Shown: positions 34,256-46,330, counted from the first letter of the stretch. The stretch: 64,000 bases of DNA from Chromobotia macracanthus (GCA_036877525.1 JAZGTH010000114.1:994501-1058500), one strand, 5' to 3'. The notes: generated by a model from the letters alone, not told the origin. Made by a program: numbers and translations.

Positions 34256-34800
34256 GGGTTCAGGTGCAGATTAAGAACAATTATGATCAACTGAGGTGTG
34301 TGATGAACAGGATGTGGAGGCTGAAGAAGATGGACAGAGACAGAGAAGCGGCTGACACTGGTGATGAGAGGTACAGAACAAAAACAGCAGCAGTTTAACT
34401 GAACTTATTCCATTATTCATTCATCTACTTTAAATGTTATTAAAATGTAACAATTTTGTACACACGTACTACGATAAGCAATTTAAAATAACTTCAGTAA
34501 TTGAAAACTCATGTTTTTGTATGATGCCACAATCACACCACAAGACAAATAAATAACTGTGTGTGTACCTTCAAAATCAAAACACTTGTGCCAAAGTTTG
34601 TTCTTGTCAAAATAATTGAAAGCATTTGAAATTATTTGTCTAATCATCATAATAATTGTCAGATTACTTGATTACTTCAAGTTCTTGACTACCTGCAGTT
34701 GATGACTTGTTCGAGCTGCACATGGTGCAGTCAAAGCTAGAGAAAGTGGAGAAGCTGATCAACAACCCTCTTGAGAAGCAGGCTCGGCTATGAAAGCAGA
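34256..34800 (+). other. Exon-like fragments of an unrecognised gene
   Basis: The open stretch VQIKNNYDQLRCVMNRMWRL followed by KKMDRDREAADTGDER (about 34261-34370) ends at a possible donor (GAGAG then GTACAG). A second stretch, from about 34700 after CTACCTGCAG, reads VDDLFELHMVQSKLEKVEKL then INNPLEKQARL before TGA. Both are charged and coiled-coil-like. I do not recognise the protein. They may be a host-gene fragment or the start of the ORF1 of the LINE that follows. Confidence 0.3.
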
Positions 34801-34839
34801 GAACCACGCTGGAAACATCCTATGTGGACACACCCAGAT

Positions 34840-35300
34840 CTGTGGTAAGTCGTAAAGTTAAGATGCGAACACACTTTCCCGGTGCTTATGTTCTTGATGT
34901 TGCAGGTACCCACAAAAGGGTAATGAAAGCATCGGAGCTGACGTGTTGCATGCGGGGGGGGAACAACATCAGCAGTTGTAAATCCTTAAGAGGGACTTCA
35001 GGAGCCTGATCAAGACGGTACACTTCTCATCGCCCACAGCGAAGATCAGCGTGTCTGTACCACTTCCCACATACCGACAAGGAAGTGAAAGATTCAGTAG
35101 GCTTTTTGCACTAAATGAATTGTTAATCTCCTGGTGTAATAAACAGAAACCGCTCTTTATAAATAACTGGAATCATTTCTGGGAGCAACCTAGGCTTTTC
35201 CGTCCAGATGGCATGCACCACATCCATCTCAGAGGGGATCTTATATTATATATCAATACAATATCCCCAAGACACTATGCAGCATTTGACTAGTAAGTTC
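34840..35300 (+). mobile_element. LINE ORF1 esterase-domain remnant
   Basis: Scraps MRTHFPGAYVLDVAG, then RDFRSLIKTVHFSSPTAKIS, then SVPLPTYRQGSERFSRLFAL and LFINNWNHFWEQPRLFRPDG in changing frames. This is the C-terminal half of the SGNH-esterase domain of an L2/CR1-like ORF1, on the plus strand. It probably belongs to the LINE whose RT follows. Confidence 0.7.
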
Positions 35301-35544
35301 AGCCTCTACTTATAGCTGTTGTTGTTCTGCTTGCTTAACAAATAAAAATGCTTGTAAAGTCAAATTAATAGAGACTGTGTCTGTTCCCCGAATGGTGGAA
35401 AAAATGGACCTGCGGCAAGATCTAGACAAAATCTTATCTTGATTAAACCAGAAAATAGCAACACGAGAACAAAAACATCTCCTAAGAAACATAAGATTAC
35501 TCACACCATCAAGGCGTTAATGAAATGATCTGGTTCATGCATAT

Positions 35545-35850
35545 ATGACCTCCAGACTGGATTTTTGTAATGTACTTCTAGGTGGCTATTCAGCATCCTT
35601 AATAAACAAGCTACAGTTAGTCCACAATGCAGCAGCTAGAGTTCTTATCAGGTCCAGGAAATATGACCATATAACCCCAATTTTGTCATCTCTACATTGG
35701 TTACCTGTTAAATTCTATATTCCATATTCCAGATTATTTTCTTATGCTCTTAACGTTATAAACAGCAGCTACACTAATTATTTTCTGTTTTGTGGGTATT
35801 TTAAGATTACGCCTGCCCTAGTATGGATCGCCTGCCCAGCATCTTGAAAT
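35545..35850 (+). mobile_element. LINE RT C-terminal scrap, out of order
   Basis: MTSRLDFCNVLLGGYSASLI then LQLVHNAAARVLIRSRKYDH and ILSSLHWLPVKF. These motifs belong near the end of ORF2 yet lie before the RT N-terminus at 35870, so the region is a mosaic of at least two copies. Confidence 0.75.
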
Positions 35851-35853
35851 ATA

Positions 35854-38131
35854 CTACCTGAAAGACATTGTGCCATCAAACTTTAGTAGTAACGACTTCA
35901 TGAATTCTTTCACAGAGAAAGTTGAAACCATACAACAAATAATTACACAGAATACACAACCTGCAACTTCACCTGAAGTTTCACCTTTCTTAAACATTGC
36001 CCCTCTAGCACAACTCCAAAGCTTTACAGCTATAGGCCAGGGTGATCTACATAAGCTTATCAGTACTTCCAAACCAACAACGTGTTTATTAGACCCCATA
36101 CTGACTAAACTATTGATAGAGCTACTACCAGCAACTGAGGAGCTTCTTCTCAATATTGTAAACTCCTCTCTATCTCTAGGTCATGTCCCGAGTCCTTTCA
36201 AGTTAGCAGTTATGCCTTTCACAAAGAAACCTCAACTAGATTCAAATGAACTGACAAACTACAGACCCATTTCAAATATCCTGTTCATGTCTAAAATATT
36301 ACAAAAGGTCGTATACACGCAACTGTGTACCTTCTTACACAGTAACAATATCTTTGCTGCAGACAAGGGTTGCATCTCATTGTTACTTTTACTCGATCTT
36401 AGTGCAGCATTTGACACAATAGACCATGTCATCTTGTTGAATCGACTACAAAATTAAGTTGGCATTCAAGGCCAAGCTCTTCAGTGGTTCCGCTCCTACT
36501 TGTACGACCATTACCATTTTGTACATTCAAATGGGGAATCATCAGAATTAATGCCAGTAAAATATGGCCTGCCTCAAGGATCTATTTTAGGCCCTCTGCT
36601 ATTCACATTATACATGCTGCCACTGTGTAATATCATTAGAAGTCATGGGATAAACTTCCATTGTTACTCTGATGATACTCAACTATATATTACATCAAGA
36701 CTGGATGATATTCCTACCTTAGCTAAATTATCAGACTGTCTTAAAGACATAAAACATTGGATGACTCGTAATTTTCTTCTTTTAAGTTCAAATAAGACAG
36801 AGATATTACTTATAAGACCAAACGCAAGTCAACAGAAGCTCTCTGATTACAGTTTCCAATTAGAATGTTGTAACACCACTTCATCTAAAACTGTTAAAGA
36901 CTTGGGTGTCATATTAGACAGTAATCTGTCTTTTGAAAATCATGTGGCTAATATTATAAAAACTGCCTTCTTCCACCTTAGAAACATTGCTAAGCTGCAT
37001 AGCATCTTATCTACTTCTGATGCAAAAAAGCTGGTCCATGCCTTTATGACCTCCAGACTGGACTATTGTAATGCACTTCTAGGTGGCTGTCCACCTTCTT
37101 TAATAAACAGGCTACAGTTAGTCGAAAATGCAGCAGCTAGGGTTCTTTCCAAGTCCAAGAAATATGATCATATAACTTCAATTTTGTCAGATCTACACTG
37201 GTTACCTGTTAAATTTTGTATTATTTATAAAATTCCTTACCTACAAAGCCTTAAATGGGTTAGTCTCCATGTACTTAACTGATCTTCTCTCATCCTACAA
37301 GCCAATTGCTGCCCTACTCCCTGGGCCTATTCCCAGAATTGCAAAGTCCACTAAAGGCGGCAGAGCTTTTTCACACTTAGCTCCTAAACTCTGGAATAGC
37401 CTGTCCAATGCTGTTCGGGTCTCAGTTACTCTCTTGCAGTTCAAATCTAGTTTAAAGACACATTTATTTAACCAAGCATTCTCATAATGCTTCTCATTCT
37501 ACCTCAAAGTAAATAAAATCTTATGCTCTTAAGGTTATGAACAGCAGCTACGCTAATTATTCTCTGTTTTGGTTTTCTATCCCAGGATTCAATCCCGGGG
37601 TCACTATAGATTACATCTACAGATGGACTCAACTTCAGACAGATCTACTCAAGCTCCAGTTCCTCCGGAAAAATGCCTCTGCTATGGTACAGTCAGGTGC
37701 TCATCCTCGCGCCGTAGAGCAGTGACTCCCAAAGCACCAGAAATATGTGATGAACATCTTTTTTAAAAAAGTTTTAGCTTAAGCTAAGGACTGCAGCATT
37801 AGCGTTCCAGAGGAGAACTGGCCCTCCCTGCTAAGCCTGCTTTCTCCCAAGGTTTTTTCTCCATTTATATATCACTAGAGTTTTGGTTCCTTGCCACTGT
37901 TGCCCTGTTGGCTTGCTTACGGGGAGACTGCTGATATTAGCTTAGAACATGGTTTGCTTACGGGGAGACTGCTGATATTAGCTTTTCTCTTCCTAATTTT
38001 CTCTCCTCCTCTTTTATTTTCAATTTCAGTTTTCACTTATACTCTTGGATATTTTCATTTGTACAGCTGCTTTGTAACAGTGTGCCACTGTGAAAAGCGC
38101 GATATAAATAAATTGAACTTGAACTTGAACT
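35854..38131 (+). mobile_element. L2-like LINE, RT domain and 3' UTR
   Basis: Plus-strand frames 35870-36457, 36500-37282 and 37269-37487 give one RT broken by a TAA at about 36456 and a frameshift near 37270. Motifs: TCLLDPILTKLLIELLPATE, NYRPISNILFMSKILQKVV, LDLSAAFDTIDHVILL, YGLPQGSILGPLLFTLY, FHCYSDDTQLYI (YSDD where YADD is usual), DLGVILDSNLSFE and MTSRLDYCNALLGG. The end of ORF2 is FSHLAPKLWNSLSN...LKTHLFNQAFS. The 3' UTR ends in tandem TTGAAC units at about 38113-38131. A 41-bp direct duplication lies at 37909-37983. Confidence 0.85.
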
Positions 38132-38404
38132 TTTGCATCTATTGCTTACCTTACTGAGTATTTTGACTTTGCCGGTGGTTCCCTTCCTCATATAAATCTT
38201 GTGGCAGTTGGTCTGGCTTTAAATACTTGACCAAGTGTTATAGCTGATATTATAGAGACCAGAGTCCAGGGCAGAAAAACTAGAAGTCTTCGCAATGTGT
38301 GTTTCAGTCATTATAATGATGATTCAGTTAATGGCTTTCAAAAAGTAGAAACTGTTCAATGCCTTTGACAACTGACTGGTGTTACTCTTATAGCTAATTT
38401 TTGG

Positions 38405-38422
38405 GTTAGGGTTAGGGTTAAC
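38405..38422 (+). repeat. Short interstitial telomere-like repeat
   Basis: GGGTTAGGGTTAGGGTTA: three TTAGGG-type units on the plus strand. A CCCTAA-type stretch (CCTTAACCCTAACTAACCC) lies at 46361-46379. Confidence 0.8.
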
Positions 38423-38751
38423 CTGATTGAGATTGTGATAATGTGTGTGGATTGTTGTTTCTGTGGGTTTATTCCATCTCTGGAGCCTGTGACACCTACT
38501 CTCTTGAATTTATCGATAGCAGAGATCCTAGGTGTTTATGACATGAAGTATGTTTGTGATGTACAAGTGATGTAATCAACAGTCTGTAGAGTTTGTAGGG
38601 TTTTTAGGGTTTATGTTTTGCTAAGTCAATCCATAAATCAACTTAATTAGTGCAAGTCAAACTCTATCAAAAGTCCAGTGAGGTGAATCATGAACATGTG
38701 GGTGATGCCCTTTGCAGGACCTTGTTCCCTTCTAAAACTACTTTACACCCT

Positions 38752-39087
38752 TGTGGAAAGCAGGGCATGGTTTTGATGTCGCTGCCGGCAGATGGAGATG
38801 AAATGGTGGAGATGGTATGGAGATGAAATGGTTAAGGGAAACGCCTCCCTCGTAATGATCTCTAACAGCTGTTCCCGTTTTGCAGTGAGTCCAGAGACAG
38901 GTTAAAACAGGGCTGCAGCAGAAGGTCGGGGTTGAGGAACAGAGGACGGACGGGACGGAGGATTTTTTCTTTATTGTGGAATGCTGAAAATCCCACGGAA
39001 TAATTTTGCTTGTTTATTTTTTTGTTACCTTTATTGGAAATAAATACCCGCTTTACCTGTTAACCAGGGAAGACGCGCTGTGTCACA
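38752..39087 (+). mobile_element. Solo LTR, 336 bp, target duplication ACCCT
   Basis: Starts TGTGGAAAGCAGGGCATGG and ends GCTGTGTCACA. ACCCT lies at 38747-38751 and 39088-39092. It shares GGTTAAGGGAAACGCCTCCC and TCGTAATGATCT with the LTR at 32527. Different target duplications show that the two copies inserted separately rather than flanking one element. Confidence 0.85.
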
Positions 39088-39089
39088 AC

Positions 39090-39689
39090 CCTCTCCTGGT
39101 TTTACTCATTTTACCCATTCCTCTACAGTTTACCTTGAGTCAACACCGAAACAGAGAAACAATGTTCTGGAACGCTTTGTGTGTTTCTCACAGACATGAA
39201 TAGACTAGTGTCTGAATTCAGCTCATTGTAGTTTCACTGATGGGGTTTATATACTGTGGCTAATGAGTGTCAGGTATGATAGGAAGTAATCAATCCAAGA
39301 AATGTGGCATTATGGGAAACATAGTCCGAATCAGGAGTCAATATTCTGGAGATGGTTCCCTCTGGTGGTGTGGAGGAGGTATAGCAGGGATCTCCTCCGT
39401 AACAATAACTTCAGTTACTTCACAGTTCGGCCGTTCCATGACCATAATTCAATCAAAGAGAATATTATATTCATGTGACTGTATAATAAAGCTGGTGTAG
39501 CTGGTGATCTGATAGTGTGGGTGTGATATGTTTCCAGTTCTGTTCTGTTGCAACATTATGGAGGAAAACCAGACACAGTTGTAGTTTCCCAGGCTGAAAT
39601 GAAAAAATAGTAAAAGGGAAGAGAACCACAGGGAAAACATCCTAGTCAAAACTGAAATGTGTTGTGTTACCTTCCTAAGAACTCCCATC
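39090..39689. other. Unassigned sequence with a reversed copy of a gypsy leader segment
   Basis: 39447-39479 is identical by reading to the reverse complement of 46323-46355, a stretch in the leader just upstream of the gag-like frame of the adjacent gypsy element. The rest is not recognised. Confidence 0.5.
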
Positions 39690-40784
39690 TGCAACGGAAG
39701 CAGACTCGGGAACACAGATGGGTAATTACCAAACAGGTGGTTTTATTGAGATTTTAACAGAGATAAGGGAAACAGGTGAGTAGCAATAGTATAACTGTCC
39801 TTGAGTAAACAGAGTCGTTGGGAGTCGGAGCAGATCTGTAACGTTGTTGGTGTCTTTACCAGATCGTGGGAGTCAGAGGAGTCTATACCCTTCCCAGTCA
39901 ACCAGGTATTCTAACTTGCCCCCACAATGCCTGGAGCCCAGGATCTCCTTCACCGAGTAGACTGTTCCATCTTCCAGTACCAAACAAAGATGGGGGTTGT
40001 CAACCGGACCAGGCTCTATGGGAACAGGAGTGACAGGTGAGTGATAGGGTTTTAGAAGTGAAACATGGAATGTGGGGTGGATGCGGTTTGAGTTCGTAGG
40101 TGACTGGGTTGACTTGTTTGATGATGGGGAAGGGACTCAGCTTTGGGAATTGGAAATTTTAAGTGGATGTCCCTGGTGGAGAGCCAAACCTTCTGTTCTG
40201 GTTGAAAAATTGGTGTAGGGGCTCTCTGGACATTCGTATGATGTTGGTGACGTCTGATGGCTCACTGAAGATGTTGATGTGCTGAGTCCCATACTCTCTT
40301 ACTCTCCTGGAACCAATGAGTGACAGATGGGACATCTGAGGGTTCCCCTGACCATGGAAACAGAGGAGGTTGGTAGCCGTACACACTGGAAGGGAGTGAG
40401 ATCTGTGGTGGGCTGGCGAAGTTTTTTGTGTACTCGGCCCAGGCGATGTAGTGGTTCCAGGAGTCTTTGTCCAGGAACCATTGGACTTGACTTACAATTA
40501 GACTGGGAGGGAGAAGGTTCAGGGTTTTCTGATATGTAGAATGGAGTCTTGAAAGAGTGTCAGCTTTGGTATTTTTACATTTACATTTAGTCATTTAGCA
40601 GACGCTTTTATCCAAGGACGAGAGCATTGAACATTTGTCTTGTACGCCAACGAGCCAAGTCTACAAAGCTACATTTACAAGCGGACATTGTATTCTGTTA
40701 CTAGAGAGAAAGATGGACTAGAGACAGAATTTTTTTTTTTTGGAAGAATAGAAGGATAGGATAGAGGGATAGGATAGAAGAGCA

Positions 40785-42107
40785 TTAGGGTTCAGACAGG
40801 TGTCTGTGAAACAGGTGTTTTTTGAAGGTTGTGATGGTCTCAGCAGATCGGGTGGAGGCTGGCAGTTCATCCCACCACAAAGGAACTAAATAGGTGAAAG
40901 TTTTACAGATTGATCTGATGCCTCGTTGTGGGGGAACAGTCAGCAGTCGTTTGTTAACTGACCGTAGCTGGTGGGAGCGGACACATGTCTGGAGGAGTGA
41001 GTTGAGGTAGGAGGGAGAGGTTCCGGTTATTGTCTTAAAGGCACACGTAAGAGATTTGAATTTGATGCCGGCGGCTACAGGTAGCCAGTGGAGTGAGGTC
41101 AGGAGGGGTGTGACATGGGTTGTTTTTGGTTGATTGAAGACCAGACGTGCTGCAGCATTCTGGATCATTTGCAGGGGATTGCTTGCATTGGCTGGAAGGC
41201 CAGCCAGAAGGGCCATGCAGTAGTCCAGCCTTGATATTACGAGTGCTTGGACTAGGAACTGCGTTGTGTGCTCGGACAGGAAGGATCTGATTTTCCTGAT
41301 GTTGTAAAGCACATACCTGCATGACTGAGAGATTGTTGCAACATGTGAAGTGAATTTCAGCTGGTCATCTAACATCACCCCAAGGTTTCTAACGGACTGA
41401 GTGGGTGTGAGAGTGGATGATCCAAGTTCAACTGTGAAGTTGTGTTCTAATGATGGGTTGGCCGGTATTATCAGAAGTTCTGTCTTGCTGAGGTTGAGCT
41501 GGAGGTGCCATTTTTTCATCCAGGTTGAGATGTCTAGAAGGCAGGCGGAGATCTTGGCAGCAATGGTGGGGTCGTCGGGCTGAAATGAATAATAGAGCTG
41601 TGTATCATCAGCATAGCAGTGGTATGAGAAACCATGTGATGTAATAACTGTACCTAGAGAGGCTGTGTATATTGAGAAGAGGAGAGGAGCAAGAACTGAT
41701 CCCTGTGGGACCCCAGTGGTTAGCTGATGTGATATTGACTCCCCGCCTCTCCATGAAACCTTGAAAGATCTGTCGGTGAGGTATGAGCTGAACCAGTTGA
41801 GTGCAGATCCAGAGATGCCCAGGTTGGAGAGTGCAGATAATAGGATCTGGTGGTTCACTGTGTCGAAGGCAGCAGAAAGGTCAAGAAGAATGAGGACAGA
41901 TGACATGGAGCTGGCTCTAGCCTGCCGTAGGCCTTCAACCACGGACAGGAGGGCAGACTCCGTGGAATGTAGTTTCTTGAAGCCAGACTGTTGACTGTCA
42001 AGTAGGTTGTACTGTGAGAGATAGGAAGACAGCTGATTAAACACAACCTTTTCAAGAACCTTTGAGAGAAATGGTAGGAGTGAAATTGGTCTATAGTTGC
42101 TGACCAC
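40785..42107 (-). pseudogene. LINE-2 ORF2, reverse transcriptase part
   Basis: 440 residues open, starting within VVSNYRPISLLPFLSKVLEK. It has all the usual L2 RT motifs, including LLDLSAAFDTVNHQILLSAL, GVPQGSVLAPLL, YADD in FSYHCYADDTQL, NLGVMLDDQLKF and SRLDYCMALLAGLP, and reaches the normal end of ORF2. The frame continues upstream as far as a TAG at 42153-42155 that replaces a Gln-like position (FK-stop-ARVTPLL). Confidence 0.92.
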
Positions 42108-42451
42108 TGAGGGGTCGAGTGTAGGTTTTTTGAGCAGTGGGGTTACCCGAGCCTATTTGAACAGAGAGGGAACATTTTCTGTAGAGACTGACATGTTTAC
42201 AATGTGTGTGAGTTCAGGCAAGAGTGATGGAGAGATTGCTTGTAGTAGGTGTGAGGAGATAGGGTCAAGGGGGCAGGTGGTAGGATAACTGGAGAGGATA
42301 ATTTTGGAGATGTCTGTCTCAGAGAGAGGAGAAAAAGAGGAGAGTGTTGGGTGGCTTAGTGGTAAAGGGGGGTGTGGGGTGTGGGGGGCAGAGAATTGGT
42401 TGCTGATGGTAGCTACTTTGTCTGTGAAAAAATTGGCAAAGTCATTGGCAG

Positions 42452-43440
42452 TCAGAGATGTAGTGGGGGGAGGTGGGGGGGATTAAGGAGAGATGAGAAG
42501 GTTGAGAATAGTTGATGGCTGTTAGACGTGTTGCTGATCCTATTTTGAAAGTAGGCAGCTTTGGCAGTGGAGACGCTTTCGGAAAAGGAAGAGAGGAGGG
42601 ATTGATACTTGTTGAGATCCGAGGATGTTAAAGTTGTGCAGAGAGTATCAGTTGCTGCCTCCGCGCTGAGTGATGAGAACTGGGTTATTGATGGGATGGA
42701 AGTGGAGACCTTTGATAAAAAGCGAGTGGGTGAGAGTGAGCGGAGGTTACAACGCACAGAGACAGGGGTGGGGATGGGTGGTGAACATGGAGGGAGGGTA
42801 ACAGTGAATTGTATGAAGAAATGATCAGACACATGTAGAGGTGTAACAAGGACATTATTTGCGGTGCAGTTCAGAGAAAAGATCAGGTCTAGTTGCTTCC
42901 CTCCTTTGTGAGTGGGAGGAGTATTAGTTAGTAGGAGGTCGAAAGAGGGCAGAAGAGCTAAGAGGTCAACTGCTTGTGGTCTGTCTAGATGGATGTTAAA
43001 GTCACCAAGAACTACCATTGGGGTGCCATCCTCTGGAAAGGATGACAGTAGCATGTCGAGTTCTTCTATGAAGTTGCCCAGTTGACCTGGGGGGCGATAG
43101 ATGACAACCAGGTGGATTTTTACTGGAGAAGAGACTGTTATTGCATGATACTCGAATGATGCATTATTGCAGAGAGAGGGCAGTGGAGTAAAATTGCATG
43201 TGTTAGATAAAAGCAAACCTGTCCCCCCTCCGTGGCCTGTGGGGCGGGGGGTGTGTGTGAAAGTGATGTTGGATGAGAGGGCTGATGGAGCTGCAGTGTT
43301 TTCCTTGTTGATCCATGTTTCTGTCAGAGCCAGGGCACTGAGGTTTGACTGGCTGGCGAAGGCGGGGATAAAGTCAGCTTTGTTGACCGCTTACTGGCAG
43401 TTCCACAACCCAATGGATAGAGATAGTGGCTGAGTAGAGC
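42452..43440 (-). pseudogene. LINE-2 ORF2, endonuclease part
   Basis: The open frame 42452-43216 has the endonuclease motifs VVIYRPPGQLGNFIEELD, PMVVLGDFNIHLDRPQ and HVSDHFFIQFTV. The same frame extends upstream (ALTETWINKEN region) to a TAA at 43391-43393 just after LSIGLWNCQ. It ends early where a C-run shift replaces the expected frame that continues LTANDFANFFTDK. Confidence 0.85.
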
Positions 43441-44740
43441 TGCTACTGAGGGAGCGTAGAAGGTGTGGGTTACGGCATCGCCTTGAGTGTGTGATAATGC
43501 GCCTGCAGGACGCAGTGGGGATAGGCTGGGAGTACATCTTAGTAATGAGACAAAGTGGAGTGTCAAAAAGAAAGTGAATGAGCAATGGATACTTAGCATG
43601 CTTGCGACGTCCTGTCGGTGTCCTTGCTCGGTGGAGTCGCACAGGTAGAGTCGTATGTCTTTACACTTGTATGTCTTCACACGAGGAGGGCTGCACACGA
43701 GGGCTGCCGCTTCCGCTCCAGTTTAAGTGTTGACTAATATGTGGCTCACTGATTGCTTCACAGCTGAGCCCACCTACTCAATTAACAGGTTCAAGGCTCA
43801 AAAATGTCTGGAGGTGTTAACTGAAACTCCACCCAGATGGCTACACACTAACAGTAAATTAACAGAGCTTACCTTAGGAAGTGCAGAGTAGTTCAAACTT
43901 CCTTCTAGCAAACAGCTACAAGTCCAGCACCAAGTATACACAGCAAGTACACTACAGCTACTGCTAGCTCACACAGACAAAATGCTTCTCCTCTGGTTAC
44001 TCTGGTTATATTTGGTCCCTGGACAATAGGATATAGTAAAATTAAATCATGTGAAAAAGAGAGCCCACCTAGCCTGTCAGGGATTGAGTCTCTCTGAGAT
44101 ATTCCAAGTTGCGATGATTAGTAAACACCACAAATGGATGGTGGGCTCCCTCCAGCCAGTGCCTCCACTCCTCCAGAGCTAGCTTGATGGCGAGGAGTTC
44201 CCTGTTGCCAATGTCGTAGTTCTGCTCCACCAGGGAAAGTTTTTTGGAGAAGAAGGCACATGGGTGGAGTCGAGGAGAGTCCAGCAGGGAGTCCCCTGCT
44301 GCTGGGGAAGCACGCCCCCCACCCCAGACATTGAAGCATCCACCTCCACGATGAATGGTTTTATTGGGTCAGGGTGGACCAGAAGTGGAGCTGATGTAAA
44401 CGCCTTTTGAAGGGTGTTCATGGCTTCAGTGGCCTCAGGATTCCAGGACAGAGACTTAGGCTTGCCTTTTTAGGAGATTGGTAAGGGGAGCAGTTATGGC
44501 ACTATAATTCTAAATGAAATGATTGGAAAAACCTAGGAACTGTTGGAGCTCTTTGATACTTGTGGGAGTTGGCCAGGAATGGATGGCTTTCATCTTCCCA
44601 TCATCCATTTTGATCCCTTGAGCGCTGGTTTCATAACCCAGGAATTAAACTGATGACTGGTGAAAGGTGCATTTCTCTGTCTTGAGATATAATTGGTGTT
44701 CGCGGAGCCGTTGGAGGACCTCAGAGACATGGAGGCGATG

Positions 44741-45226
44741 TTATGCCTTGTTCTGGTAGTACACTAAGATGTCAATGATGTAAACAACGAGGAAGCGATT
44801 TAGGTAGTCCCGGAACACCTTGTTCATGTAACCCTGAAATACGGAGGGGGCATTAACTAATCCATACAGCATGACAAGATACTCACTGTGGATGGTTGGA
44901 GTCACAAAGGCAGTCTTCCATTCGCCCCCCTCACATATCCAGATCAGGTTATAGGCGCTCCTGAGGTCCATCTTTGTGAAAATTCTGGCTCTGCGAAGCT
45001 GTTCCAATGCAGAGGGGAAGTATCCATAATTTACTGTGATCTTGTTGAGGGCTTGGTAGTCTATGCAAGGCCTCAAGCCTCCGTCCTTTTTGGCCACAAA
45101 GAAGAAGCTTGATGCAGCAGGGGGAGTGGAAGGACAGATGTAGTCTTGCTGTAGATCCTCCTCGATATATTCCTCCATGGCCTTCTGTTCTGGTATGGAG
45201 AGGGAATATATTCTACCTCTGGGCAC
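44741..45226 (-). pseudogene. Gypsy reverse transcriptase remnant
   Basis: 161 residues: PRGRIYSLSIPEQKAMEEYI, AASSFFFVAKKDGGLRPCID, KMDRLSAYN-like DLRSAYNLIWI, and LVVYIIDILVYYQ. The polymerase aspartate pair is altered (YIID). It ends in a stop where the family continues into the RT connection. Confidence 0.85.
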
Positions 45227-45843
45227 TGGTTCATCGGGTACAAGATTGATGGCACAGTCCCATGGTCAGTAAGATTATAGTTTGGGGCTCGTTTCAGGCA
45301 GAAAACTCTTTGGGAAACTTGGGATCTCTTCTCGAGGGGGCTTTCGACAGAGGTGGAGTAAACTGGGAGAGCAGGAACAGTCGATACAGGTTTAGGAAAG
45401 TTTGGGAAATATTGATTGAAACAACTCTCACCCACCACTTTAGGATTTCTCCAGTTGCCCAGGAGATGGTATGGTCATGGGAAATGAGCCATGGGCGCCC
45501 TAGTACTATCCCAGCGGTGGATCCCTTCAGAACCAGGAAACAGATCTCCTCAACATGGAGCTGTCCTAATTGCAGCATGATGGGACCCACGCAGTAGCGA
45601 ACTTGTCCTCGGCAGAGAGGATTTTCTGTTATTGACTCACTCTGGCTGGTGGATGGAGAACGACGGATTATGGCACTTACGTTCCTCCATACAGCTTTGT
45701 ATACGTATTGAGAGTTGAATAAGGTGCTCTAGCCCGATGTTGTCATCATAGGAGGAGAGATGTAACCGCAGAGGGCTCAAGACCCTGACGATATGTTGTT
45801 ACCAGGGAGCGCTCACGTTCCATCCACTGGCGGCAGCTAGGGT

Positions 45844-46330
45844 TCAAAAATGAAGGGCATAGTCTTGTATAAAGTTTTTTCCTTGTTTGAGATGGTATAA
45901 TTTCTCAGCAATAGAGGCATCTCCAAAAGGACATCCAAAGACTTCCCGGGAATGAGTGATGAAAGAGTTGAGGGATTGAGTGACCAGTCCATTTTGCTGC
46001 CACAACGATTCTGCCCATTGGAGTGCTCGATCTGTTAACAGCGAGAGGATAAAAAAGATTTTAGCCCTGTCAGTAGGGAAACGATGTGGTTGCATCTCCA
46101 GAGCAAGCAAACATTGAAGAAGGAATCCTCTGCATTCAGCCAGAGTAGGGCGCTGGATTGACCACAGGACTGGCAGCGAGGATCGGTGCAGGTGAGGAAG
46201 TGACAGGAGGGGAGATGGGTTCTGGTGTTGTTATGACCGTGACCAGGGGGTTGAGAACACGGTGAAGTGAATCCACCAGCTTCTGGAATGGGTCCACACC
46301 TGCATGGTTCATGATCTGTCTTGTCACATG
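45844..46330 (-). pseudogene. Gypsy gag-like remnant
   Basis: Starts MNHAGVDPFQKLVDSLHRVL and continues, after a frame break near 46130, with LEMQPHRFPTDRAKIFFILS and LTDRALQWAESLWQQ. This is the capsid-like domain of gypsy elements of this type. The ATG is at about 46314-46316, after the leader. Confidence 0.75.

Larger units (their letters stand above)
40575..44008 (-). mobile_element. Nearly full-length LINE-2 inserted in the gypsy element
   Basis: Flanked by the 5-bp duplication TATTT (40570-40574 and 44009-44013). On the minus strand: a 5' region from 44008; ORF2 endonuclease (about 42480-43440, with VIYRPPGQ, VVLGDFNIHLDRP and VSDHFF); RT (40785-42150, with NYRPISLLPFLSKVLEKVV, GVPQGSVLAPLLFSIYT, YHCYADDTQLY); and a C-terminal domain to HLFHRHLSEP. 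The 3' UTR ends in GGATAAAAGCGTCTGCTAAA, TGACTAAATGTAAATGTAA. Only a few lesions are seen in ORF2: TAA at 43391-43393, a frameshift in a C-run (about 42461-42481) and TAG at 42153-42155. This is the youngest-looking LINE in the window. Confidence 0.92.

Noticed and set aside
32527..39087. A complete LTR retrotransposon bounded by two LTRs
   Set aside because: Each LTR has its own different 5-bp target duplication and the interior is LINE sequence, so they are independent solo LTRs.
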